In this document: one piece after another, positions 47,684-59,165 of the stretch
How the letters are laid out: the number at the start of each line of letters is the position of its first letter
Position numbering within the stretch: the first letter of the stretch is position 1
Assembly: GCA_023374045.1 (NCBI GenBank)
Contig: CM041776.1
Coordinates: forward strand, 123,347,733 to 123,411,732
Length of the DNA: 64,000 bases
DNA from: Limonium bicolor
Lineage: Eukaryota; Streptophyta; Magnoliopsida; Caryophyllales; Plumbaginaceae
Reading direction: 5' to 3'
Program-made: the position numbers and the translations under genes
The notes under the pieces: model-generated
Told to the model about the DNA's origin: nothing
Database searches by the model: none
Seen by the model: only the letters and a program-made list of their open reading frames with translations

Positions 47684-48802
47684 GCGAAAACCGCTTAGCG
47701 TATGTTTGTGTACTGAGTACATAAACTACGGTGTGCATAGCACAAAATAATTGAGAATATGTTTTATAAACATTTTGAGATAAATCATGGTTATTGCACA
47801 CAGAAGATGTGAATACCATACATATTAAGTACCTATCTTGTTAACTCCGGTGTGAGTACAAGTTAAGAGAATTAAGGAAGAGGATTAAGGAGACTTAAGA
47901 ATAAGAATATATGAGGTATAAGTCGATATGAGACTATGTGTGAGATAAGAATAAGATAACACTATGAGATATTATTTGATATGATATGGGTTAGGAAATA
48001 GTAATGCCATGTGGTATGAGACAGTGGAAGTTGGTATTAAGTCTGAGGTAATTACTAAGAGATGAATTGGGAATGTTTGATGGACTGAGTCCACACTTTG
48101 GAGATGTATTGATTATGATTAGAAGAACTAAAAAGATAGAAAATTGGACATGAGTGAATTATGGATGTTTGAAAATGACGTGGGAGGTGGAACTTGATTT
48201 TCTAGGGATCAAGGGAAACCGAACACAAATTGGAGTGGAAGGATGGTCTACACTGATGCTGATCACATCAGGGTGGATGATTCCTGAAACTCCCTACCAG
48301 TGGTCACAATTAAATCACACTAAGGATAGAGACCTTGGATAAAAAATGAAATTGGAGTTGCTTGTATTTTAATTAGAGGAATTATTCCTCACATGACCTC
48401 GTAAAAAGGATTACCTTTTACTGAGTCTCGCCCATGAAGTCGAGGACGCACGAGCCTTTGTCTTCGGACCGGTGACATGGGGAGAGCAGCGTGTTTTGTA
48501 TTCTGGCCCATGGTGACGAGGACGAATGAGCCATTGTCTACGGACCGGTGACATGGGAGAATACGTTGGAAGTTATGTGAATGTTTTAATCATCAAAAGG
48601 AACAAAAGGAATTTTGAGTGCTACACATGCTTAAGCATGTTGTGTGATATTTAAGTATAAGAAATGGTGGATCCAATGATCCAATGAGATTAAGTATACA
48701 TAAGTATGATCTATATGATCTAAGGAATGAGGTAGACATGTATTCTAATAAGATAAGATGCATGGGAACTTTGGGGACAAAGTTCTTTTAAGGGGGGTAG
48801 AT
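47684..48802 (+). other. B2 3' spacer and terminal polypurine tract
   Basis: Same layout as the B1 spacer. It contains the two-copy cggaccggtgacatggg motif at about 48430-48560. It ends with TTTTAAGGGGGGTAGAT touching LTR 3. A 62-residue frame at 48154-48342 is a by-product of small indels. Confidence 0.7.
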
Positions 48803-51800
48803 TGAAATACCCCAAACCTAAGTATGCTAAGTAAACATCAAATCATGATGTAGTAGAAGGCTAAAATATGCCTTAGAAAGATTGGTAGACAATTTAAACC
48901 AAGGAAAACACAAGAAAATGCCTTAAGGGCAATTAGGGCAAAAACGTGCTCTAAGCTTGGAGAGACTTGGGTGAGTACCCAAATATCATGGTAAGACCTT
49001 AGTAATATCCTAATGGTCATTTTAAATCAATTAGCAAAGAAAACCAAGCTTGAAAACAAGTTAAAACACAAATGTGCTTTAAGAAGTCTTAAAGCACATT
49101 TTTGAGAAATTGTCTTAGAATTGAGTTTTGAGTGGCTAAATGTCCATCATTACTCTTTAATCAACATGTGTACTAATTAGTATCACATTAGGAGGTCTAA
49201 ATCAATGGGAAATCAAAAATTTCCGATTATGTGCCTTGATTAGTGAATAGTAACTATTTAGTGACTAGTTTAAGTTTTAATCAATATAAGTCAATTAATT
49301 GGTCAACAAAGACCATGTTAGCCTTATATTAAGAGGGTGGCCGGTTTTTATGTGGGGAGTCACCACATGAGTCATCAAATGAGAAAGGAAAAGAAGAGAT
49401 AAGTAAAGAAGTTACTATTTGCTTTATTAAAGCAAAATACCTTATATTAGCCACCTTTCTTTCTCTCTCTTCATTTCTCCTTCACCCACGGTTTCTTCTT
49501 CTTCTCTCTGTTCCAAAACCGAGAGAGCTGCTCTTCCATGGTTCTCCATCTTCAATCACTTGCCAAATACAACTCCAAGCTCCAAATCCAAAACAAATTG
49601 CATATTTGTCTTAGTTAGGTCAAGACCTATCTTTCTATCTTTTCAAATCTTTCAAAGCTCCATTTTGGTGCCATGAGAAAACTCCATTGATGGGGGAAAA
49701 TCAAGTTTGAAGAGCTCATTAGCTTCTCCATTCTCTTAAGGTAAAGAAAATGTAAGAAAAACCATGTTTCCATCATTCCTTATACATGGCCGAAAATTCT
49801 TTCTCATGGGGCTATGTTTTTATGCCTTGTTCTAGCTTGATTTATTCACCAAGGACTAGTGGAGGTCCTATTTCATTCAATGCCAAAGTCTACCTTGAGA
49901 CTTCAAAGGTAATCATCCACTTTTATGCCTTAGAACACATTTCTAACCTAGGTTTCATTCCTTAAGGTTAGTGTATTGTTTAGTGCTCATATGAGTCATT
50001 GGTTATTGATTAGAACATTGGCAAGGGAGTTTGAGTGGTGGCCGATATTCATCAAGAAGAAGGTCTAAGGAGGAAGTTAAGATAAGCTTGAGAAAACAAG
50101 GTAAAATGCTTACCTAATGGTGGTTTAAGTTTAAGGAATGAGTTTAGATGAGTACCAATGTAGCTAGGGCTTACATTGGTAATGGGTATATAACCTAAGA
50201 AAAAGAACTTAAACAAGCTTATGAACTTGTGACTAAGGAGCTAATGAGAATGAGTTAGTAATATAAGTTTAAGATGGATTTTAAGAGCATTATAACTACT
50301 ATGAGATTGATGGGTGTATTTGCAGGTTGAAAGCTTTATATGTGGGAAATTCAGTGTTTAAGTTTAAGTCATTTAAGGGCCTAAGAGCCATGTCATTTAA
50401 GAGCCTTAGTGCTATGCAATTTAAGATTATTGCACTATATTGAGTTTATATGAATGAGTTGATTTGGAAGAATATGATGAGAAAAGGTTTGATGTGTGTG
50501 AGATGATTGAATGAAAAAACCATGCATTTGGGCATGATAATATACTAGAGAAACTATGGCGAAATTTGAGTAGGAAACTAAGCGTTTAGGGTATTCTAAG
50601 GAGATTTTATGACTAAGGATGTTCTAGTGATCACTAAGGGTTATTTGGTGAAAATGGATAAACCATGGAGTTCTTGAGTACTAGGAAGACCTAGGAATGT
50701 ATAAGAGGGACTAGGGGTTATAATGGTGAGTTTCATGCACCAAAACCATGGTTAAGGAAGCTAGAAACTTGTACAAAGTTTGAAGGAAAATAAGGTATAA
50801 TGACTTATAAGGATGTAAGCATGTGCTAGATTATATATGGCTTTGAGAAGTTTGAGTAAAGCAAATGGGTGTGCAAAATGATGCTTGAGGAGTAGTTAAG
50901 ATGGTGGTGAAGAAACATAATGATTAGTTGAGGTCTTAGGCAAAGTCACAAGAGGGAAGTGTAAGGAATCAAGTGTTAAGTGTAAGAATTTGTAAGAAAT
51001 GAGTGTCAAGTTTGGTGATTTTTGAGGAAGGTTTAGTACATGTTTTAAGGTGTTTAAACATGTAGGAAACATGTGGAAAGATTGTGGAATGAGTGGGAAA
51101 AGATTTGGGTGAATTTGGAGTTCAAAATGAGGAGAAAAACACTTTGGAAAATAGGTTCTGCTGTGGACCGCCCCTAGGGACCGCCCCTGTGGGGAGGTCC
51201 AGGCAAATCGTGCAGGAAATTAGCTTCTGGTTGGGACCGCCCCTGGGGACCGCCCCAGAGGGGCGGTCCAGTGCAGAGAAAAAGAAAATTTTTGTTTTTG
51301 GCTTCTAATGATGGGGGATTGAATGGTAATGGTTTTAGATGATGTTTAGGCCTTGTTTGGTGACATGTAAAGGCCTTAAGAGGTAAAACAAGTGTTATGA
51401 ATTCCTAGTAAGAATTGAGAAAGTAGCTAAGGAGTTTTAGTGGATGTATAAAGGTGAGTTTAAGTGCCTAAATGGTATTAGGACACATGGGGGAACTTGT
51501 GGAGAAGTTTGGAGTTGAAAGAGAATTTAGAAACAAGGTTCTGGAGCCGACCGACCTTAGGACCGGACTTGCAAGGTCGGTCGAGCTCAAATTACACTAC
51601 CAGAGAAAGTTTCTGGAATGGACCGGACATGGGACCGGACTTGTCAAGTCGGTCGGCATGAAATTTTGTACGGTAATAAGTCTCTGGAATCGACCGGACA
51701 TGGGACCGGACATGTAAGTCCGGTCGGAGTGAATTTTCCAACGGTAAAAGGGTACTGGAATGGACCGGACTTGGCAAGTCCGGTCGGTAAGTCCGGTCGA

Positions 51801-53398
51801 GCTTAAAAACAAAAAAAAAAAAGAAATTTTGAATTCTAAGAATGGCAATGGGTAATAAGGTATGCCTTTGGTAGGGTGTAATGATTGAGACCCTAAGAAC
51901 TTAAGAGATTAAGCTAAGTTAAGTATAAACTTGAAAGTTTAAGATTAAGTTTGTAAGATTAAGTGTAAGACCTAAGAGGTGTTAGGTGGGGATCATTAAG
52001 GAATTAAGTAAGTTAAACAAGCTAAGTAAGTCATATTAAGTTAAGTGATTAACAACCTAAAACTGAATGAATGTTTTAGGTTTGTGAATTGGGACCCGAA
52101 GAGTTAAACAACCAACGATCGACGGTGAACGGTACAGTTGTTTCTTCTTGTGACCTGCTTGCTAACGAGGTGTCCCTCGGCTTGTGTGCTATTTGTTTTG
52201 TGTGCTCACTAAACAAGATAAAGCATGCAACCGGAACATATTATATATATTGTATTGTTGTGTGATGTTTGAAAACTAACACAACATACCGTGAGAACTT
52301 ACTAACCAATGCTTAGTAAGGAATTGAGTGAGACTAAGGAACGCCCCCTAATGAGGGACGATATGAACCGAAAGAGGTTAACCAACAAACAGGGTCTTGA
52401 GACTACTAACTGGAACTTGAGTGAGGAAACCGGGACCGATCTCCGGTCATGCATGCTAAGGAAAGGGGGTCGTTATCTATAGTAGATTCGACCTCCGCTT
52501 AAGGAACTTGTCTTCGGACTTGTTGCCTAGGGCGGTTGCCGGCTCAGCTACGCTGGACTCCCGTCCAGAGTAGGTGGCATTAAGATGGTGCGGTGGGATC
52601 ACCTAAATCCCAGGTTCGAATTAGATACAACCAATCCCTTCCAGGAAAGGTTTGTATACTGAGATTAGATTGAGATTGAGATTAAGATTAAGGTAAGATT
52701 AAGTTAAGTTACAATCATTCCTTTTAAAGGATGATTTGTATTATTGAGATTAAGATTAAGATAAGCTACATCCACTCCTTATTAAAGGATGGTTGTTTCT
52801 AAGATTAAGATAAGAATCAGATTGAGGTAAGATAAGGATGGACTAAGATTAAGAGGGAACATTACTTAAGGAGTTAAATAACTAACTCTCTAATTAAGGG
52901 AACGCATTTAAGTCGTTCATTGTGTGTGAACTTGATTGTTCATATCTGAGTTGTTGTTTACTGCACTTTCTATTATGTTGTGCATCTAATCAACCTCCAT
53001 GCTATCGACAATTAGTCGTCGTAGCCACGTTAGCTTGGGGGCCATGAGAGGATCGTACCAGCATTCGTGCTGACCCCCTCGGGGGCTTCTTTTTACTACA
53101 CAGGTGAACATCAGGAGGCGGCCGTCGCGAGAGTAAGAAGGAGTACAAGTGTAAGGTTTAAGTATGACCTACGAGTTGTGCCTGTACACTCGTATGGCAA
53201 TTGAGTTAGTAAAATGTATAGGTTGTGGGAGGATTGTAAGAAGGTTATGTAGATGGTTAAGGTTGTTAGACTAATGTTCGGTATATTCTGTAGTCAGACC
53301 GTGGCAAGGTCCTGGATTGTAAAGAATTCCGCTGTGACATGTGTATATATATATTGTTAAGTTGCGAGACCACAATTGGATTGAGTTGGGGTGTTACA
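48803..53398 (+). repeat. array B LTR 3 (4596 bp), mosaic
   Basis: Right-hand LTR of the array. Hairpin array 1 at 51164-51270, array 2 at 51546-51801, short TA run at 52236-52250, twin hairpin at 53059-53087. It is nearly identical to LTRs 1 and 2 except for two patches with clustered substitutions: about 49945-50200 and about 52080-52125. The GGGGTGTTACA end at 53398 is followed by GTGAA, which does not match the left flank of the array. Confidence 0.9.
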
Positions 53399-54914
53399 GT
53401 GAATACTAAAAACATCATGAGAATAGTAAGATTGTTATGTGGCATTTGGATAAATAAAACATAAAATATAATGATTATAGTGTATATATTTGGACTATAA
53501 ACATTACACTAAAGGATAGTATATATAAGTATGACATTGGTTTGAGAACTAATATAACTGGGACATTTAATAAAGAAGGGAGAAATGTATATGAGAGAAA
53601 ACATAATACGAGAAACCGTTGTACCGAGTGTTATAATAATTAACACTATCGGTTAATCTAATTATAGGATTGGGATAGTCGGGACGATAATCGAGATGAC
53701 AGTCGGGGGTTAGCCGAGCTTCTTCCCCAGTGTGTGGTATGGTTTGTTGTACCCTGCGTGTTATCGAGTTTATCTCAGCTTGTATGCTAACTGCGGTTTG
53801 AAATGACCTTAAGATAATTGCATGGAAAACGGGTTATTGTATTGTTGTTGTTATTGGTAATCCTAACCTTGCCTTATGTGGTGTGCTACTAATAACATTA
53901 TAGTAGACATAAATACACTTGCGATAAATAGAAAATGGATAAAACTTAGAGGTTTAAGTAACTATCTAACGCCAAATGTACGAGGATTTACTAATTCCCT
54001 TCAATACATGTCGACATCCCTAATTGGGATAGTCGAACTAACTCACTAGAAGTAGGACATACAGTCCAATATACTTCTAACGAGCCTGGAGTACTTGTGA
54101 AGAGATGAGTCCGGGATGGTTTCAGTCGTGCGCATATGTGTTGGAGATCGGATTCTATATTAGATCCATTCCCGTTAGGCATTTTCTTCGGACAGGGTCC
54201 CCTTGAGTTAGTGATTGACTTCGATCGCCCATCAGTATAGGGCTACCAGGCGTGGTTAAACATTGTTGCCTTGAGTATGAGATTGGCTCCGATCGTCCTT
54301 CAGCTCACTGCTACCAGACGTGGTTTGAACATGCGTCACAGTGATGGTTGTCATTTGATAATTTGATACTCATCTAGCAAGGTTCATACATACCCATATA
54401 AGTTGTTCGACTTGGATGAGATGATTCCATTGTGAGGATCTAAAGGGAATTTTACAAGTTGAGGTCGCGTAAGAGTTCTAAATATAATCTCACGGTTTGG
54501 AATGAACAGAGACTGACTTATCATAATTGAAGTCATACTCTTGTTTTATTGTATTGATGATTATGTGATTGTTATTACATGCTACCATGATGTGTGTTAC
54601 TGCACTAAATTATATTGTTTAATAAATGAACCGCATGTTCACTAGACAATTAGTCGTGTGTAGCCTGGTACCACTCGGGTTACATGTTTCCATACTCTAC
54701 AAGTTGTGCTAAGCCCGTTGAGGCATAACCATTTCATGTACTTGATCGTCGATGGGACCCATTCGGTGTGTAAATGTGGTAGAATCTTTTGGTATACCTT
54801 TTGGGTTGTTATTATATTTTGGGCGATTTATATGCATACACACTTGTTGGTTAAGTATGTAGTACACTTGTACCTTGAGATTTGAAACTTAGTAGAACTT
54901 GGTATGTATTGTAA
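53399..54914 (+). repeat. LTR fragment 'X', 3' part, plus orientation
   Basis: Not a continuation of F. It resembles the 3' third of the B LTR in landmark order: an acaattagtcgt string at about 54648 followed by gtagcc, then a degenerate twin-hairpin region (gtgctaagcccgttgagg). It is therefore the end part of a related plus-oriented LTR. It is cut on the left by array B and on the right by LTR E. The 63-residue minus frame at 53991-54182 is not a gene. Confidence 0.5.
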
Positions 54915-57214
54915 TGTAACACCCCTAATCCTAATCCTGTAATAATATCGAAAGTTGTAGCATAACAGAATATAATTCGCAGCAGAAAATAAAACTATCT
55001 AACGGTCCCACCCTCCCACCCATGTGAGTAACAAGGCAACCTTACTTCATCCATCAACTTCAACACTCCACCGTTGTGATGAACAGATACTGAGTACTCT
55101 TAAACTTACAATCCAAATCCAAACTGAGCAACTAAACCAAATACTACAAACTCCATATACAGACATAATAAAACTAAAGTGTTTTATGAGAAACCATCAG
55201 CTACCCCGTGTCCCGCACTCCGCTGTGTCTTCAATCAGTAACCTGAAATGTTTTGCCCATTGAAGGGCTCAGCAAACGTATGCTGGTATGCTAAATGTAG
55301 TCCTAAATCATTTGGATTCCTTAAGTCATTTAGCCATCTTGATATTAAGATTCATTACATGCTATGCCGGTTTACAATAATAATAACAATTGTGAATGTT
55401 TAAATAAACACACATAGTTCACCTAACAATGTCACCACATAATAGTAAGCAACAACCAAATAATCAATAACCAATAATCAATAACAGTAACCAACAAGAT
55501 AGCGTATTAATTAATGTACTTTTTAGTTGGCCACATGGCCCTCATCCTTTTAACCAATCACTTATACCTTCCAATTATATCCACCTCAGGCGTCAATGTA
55601 GGACAACCCTTAATAACTTATTAATGGACAGTAGTCCCCTGGGTTCCAATGGAAACCGTTGCCAGCTGACCTTATGGCCCTGGATAATTTATTTCCTTAA
55701 AGGCGACCAATTCGGTGAAACCTGTGCACCAACAGTAGTGCCCTCTGCCATCATCGAATGTGGATAATGGATTCCCTTGAGTGACTCTTGTTAGTAGTCC
55801 CTCGTAGTGATCACGATGCGCAACCAGATAGTCGAAACTAGCTGGATTCCTCTCTTTATAAGTTAGCCCTTTAGTCAGTGATATAAATCCAATCCTTGAG
55901 TCAAGACTATAAAGTTGACCATCAGTTAGGTTCTCGTAATACCTAAAGGTCACCTAGTCTTGTTTGAGTTTAGATGTATAAACTTCCAGTCATAAGACGT
56001 TCGCGCAAAATAAAACGCAATGGTGTCGAGCAATACAGTATACAAGACAATATACAAAATCACAGATATCGCTCTTAACAATTAAACACACAACGTCTGG
56101 ACCTCAGGAAATCCTTAGGACATTCAGACCACACAATTAACATACCGTTCACCGTGAAACTGCTAGCTTGACAATTCACGCTCAATAATTTCTCCCGTAA
56201 CGCTGTTATAATTACATGCAAATACCGGTTAACATTGATACAACTAGTGTTAACTATTACAGTAATGTTAATACATAACTAATACCGTAGTATACTAACA
56301 CCCCGTATGTTCTTTATTTCTCCCTGTTATTTAACAGTGGTCGAGGTAGTTTAACAGTTCGTTATTTTATGTAACAACTACATTGATAATGAACTCTCAT
56401 TTCATGGTTTATGTTATTCCATTACTTATAGCTCATAATTGTTTTCACTTAGTCTACATATTAATATAATTTGGTTATTTTTATTATAACCACCATTATT
56501 TATAAACTTTACATTATACTAATATACCATATTACTTAGTTTTACTTCTTCTTAAATCACAAAACAAACCTTATAATTTCGGTAATTATAAATGAACAAC
56601 TACAACTTTCATAAATTACCATATAACCACATATATTTCGGTTTCAACACATACTTTCTTATATTTACAATTTACCCAAAAACTTTATATAAGTTACATA
56701 TTAACTCATAAACTATAGTTTTAAATTAATTCTTTAATTTCTTTAAATACCGAATAACCCATATATTTCCATAAATTATGATTTCGCCCCTTATCCATTT
56801 CGGTTTTATATGTAAACTTCTATAGATTACATATTCACCCCAAAACTTTTATAAACTTAATATTTTATGTCATAAATCATTTTAACCCAAAGTTTTTGGT
56901 CAACACTTTGACCAAAGCCAAATTTCATTATTAATACTTTAATATACCCAGAAATCATATATAATCTCGGTATACACCATATTTTCTAGAAATTACAAAA
57001 TAGCCCCAAACTTTATAAAGTGTTATTTTAAACACTTAAACACTTGTTTAAATTCACCAAAATTCATAATTTAATTCTTACCTCGATTATATCTTACTAT
57101 GCCAATAAACTCCTTAAACTCTCGGCAATACTATATAATACACTATAATTCCAAAATTTACAATTTAGCCACATAACTTAATAAAACTAGCCATTAAATA
57201 CGTAGCTATCCTTT
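54915..57214 (-). repeat. LTR 'E', first part, minus orientation
   Basis: Starts TGTAACACCCCTAATCC and follows the same landmark order as LTR F: a cccatgtgagtaacaaggc patch near 55020, a GGCTCAGC-type twin-hairpin region at 55264-55290, and a cagtagtgccctctg patch near 55730. The second half is AT-rich. Element C interrupts it at 57215; the rest would lie beyond the window. Frames at 55024-55263 and 55672-55953 are not supported as genes. Confidence 0.6.
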
Positions 57215-57824
57215 TGTAACACCCGTCTCAATCCAATCGTGGTTATCGCGAACTTATCACCTTAAATACAAACGTAGCAGCGGATCAATTACATTCCAGG
57301 ACCTGCCACGGTCTGACTAACAGAATATACCGAACATTAGTACTACAAGTCTTTAACCAAATACATATCATTCTTACAATCCCCTCACATCCTATACATC
57401 TTACTAACTCAAAATGCCATACGAGTGTACATGCACAACTCGTAGGCCACACTTAACCCGTAACACGTGTACCCCATCTTACTCTCGTGACGGCCGCCTC
57501 CTGACGTTCACCTGTGTAGTAAAAACAGCCCCCAAAGGGGGTCAGCAAGAATGCTGGTACGATCCTCTCATGGCCCCCAAGCTAACGTGGCTACGACGAC
57601 TAATTGTCGATAGCATGGAGGTTTATTAGATGCACAACATAATAGAAAGTGCAATAAACAACAATCCAAATATGAACAAACAAAGTTCAATCACAATGAA
57701 CGACTTAAATGCGTTCCCTTAATTAGTGAGTTAGTTATTTAACTCATTAGGTTATGTTACCTCTTAATCTCAGTCCAACCTTATCTTATCTCAATCTTAG
57801 TCCTTACCTTAGCCTTAGAAAACA

Positions 57825-57985
57825 AACCATTCTTTAAATAGAAATGGATGTAGCTTATCTCAATCTTAGAATACAAACCATCCTTTAAATAGAAATGGTT
57901 GCAACTTATCTCAAACCTTATCTTAACCTTAGAATACAACCACTCTTTAGATAGAAATGATTGTATCTTATCTCAATGTTTATTT
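57825..57985. repeat. ~60-bp tandem repeat in LTR C
   Basis: Three to four units, each with acaaaccat or acaaccact, ctttaaatagaaatgg or a variant, and cttatctcaa. It is the counterpart of the GATTAAG-rich repeat in the B LTRs, with clearer unit boundaries. Confidence 0.7.
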
Positions 57986-59072
57986 TTGTCGGGTCAAAGG
58001 TGACCCTAGCCAATGAGCTATTAACTCCATTGGTTGAATAAACAACTTATCTTATAATTTAGGATTTAGGTGATCCTACCGCACCATCTTAATGCCTCCT
58101 ACCTTGGACTGGATGTCCAATGTAGCTGATCCGGCAACCGACCCTAGGCAACAAGTCCGAAGACAAGTCCTTAATTGGAAGTCGGATCTGCTTTAGATAC
58201 CGACCCCTTTTTCCTTAGCATGCATGACCGGAGTCAGTCCCGGGTTCCTCACTCCCCCCAAGTACCAGTTAGTAGAAGTCTCAAGACAATGTTTGTTGGT
58301 TAACCTCTTTCGGTTTATAACAAACTAATATTAGGGAGTGTTCCTTAGTCTCACTCGATTCCTTACTAACGTTAGTTAGTAGGTTCTCACAGTAAGTTGT
58401 GTTAGTTTTCAAAACATCACACAACAATACAATAAACATAATGTTCCGGTTGCATGCTTTATCTTGTTTAGTGAGCACACAAAAAGAAATAGCACACAAG
58501 CCGAATTTCGGTTGCTTACTCTCCTCCGGAGTCCAAATTCCCAAGTCCTAAAACATTCATCGAATTTTGTGGTTAATTACTTTTAATTAACCTAGCTTAC
58601 TTAATCACTAATGATTTCCAACTAAATACCACTTAAGTTCTTATAAACTTAATCGTAAGTGAATCACTTCTCCTCATTCCTTATACCTATTCACCCACTT
58701 AATTATCCTTGTCACTCACCAAACATGTCTTAAACAACCTTATATTATCATTACATACCAATCTCCATCTTGCTCCTCTTAAATTCTTACCAACTTAACC
58801 TTAAACACTTAATACCATTTTATTTACCGTAATCTCTTAAGTCCTTATATGCTTATCCTTCCAATCATCATCACTCCTCTAATGTTGGACCACTAAGTCA
58901 TTACAATTTAAACCTAATCATATAAGTTAATCACTTCTCATTACACCTCATACTTGTTTACACCTCTTAAGGCCTTTACATGTCACCAAACAAGGCCTAA
59001 ACATCACCTAAAACCATTACCATTCAATCCCCATCATTAGAAGCCAAAAACAAAAAAAAAAATTCTCTGCAC

Positions 59073-59165
59073 TGGACCGCCTCTCAGGGGCGGTCCCAAC
59101 CAGAAGCTATTTTCTTGCGGAATTCGCCTGGACCTCCCCACAGGGGCGGTCCCTAGGGGCGGTCC
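59073..59165. repeat. hairpin array in LTR C (GGACCGCC type)
   Basis: GGACCGCCTCT..AGGGGCGGTCC, then CCTCCCC..GGGGCGGTCC and a further GGGGCGGTCC. Same position and stem type as B array 1, with some stem positions changed. The short frame at 59037-59237 is an artefact of this tract. Confidence 0.75.

Larger units (their letters stand above)
29266..53398 (+). mobile_element. array B: tandem LTR-interior-LTR-interior-LTR retrotransposon
   Basis: Three LTRs (29266-33879, 39055-43658, 48803-53398) alternate with two interiors (33880-39054, 43659-48802), all on the plus strand. Each interior starts with a PBS 5 bp after the LTR and ends with a polypurine tract touching the next LTR. The units are highly similar along their length. 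Outer flanks TTATA and GTGAA do not match, so no target duplication is visible. The interiors are decayed Ty3/gypsy-type gag-pol. Such a unit can arise by unequal recombination between LTRs; unmatched flanks favour recombination between two separate insertions or loss of one edge. Confidence 0.92.

Noticed and set aside
29266..53398. segmental duplication of a larger genomic block as the cause of array B
   Set aside because: The repeat unit begins and ends exactly at LTR boundaries, with no flanking sequence duplicated, so LTR-mediated recombination or an assembly effect is simpler.
57825..57985. regularly spaced ~60-bp repeats as a CRISPR array
   Set aside because: Units are contiguous diverged tandem copies without unique spacers, inside an LTR of a plant retrotransposon.
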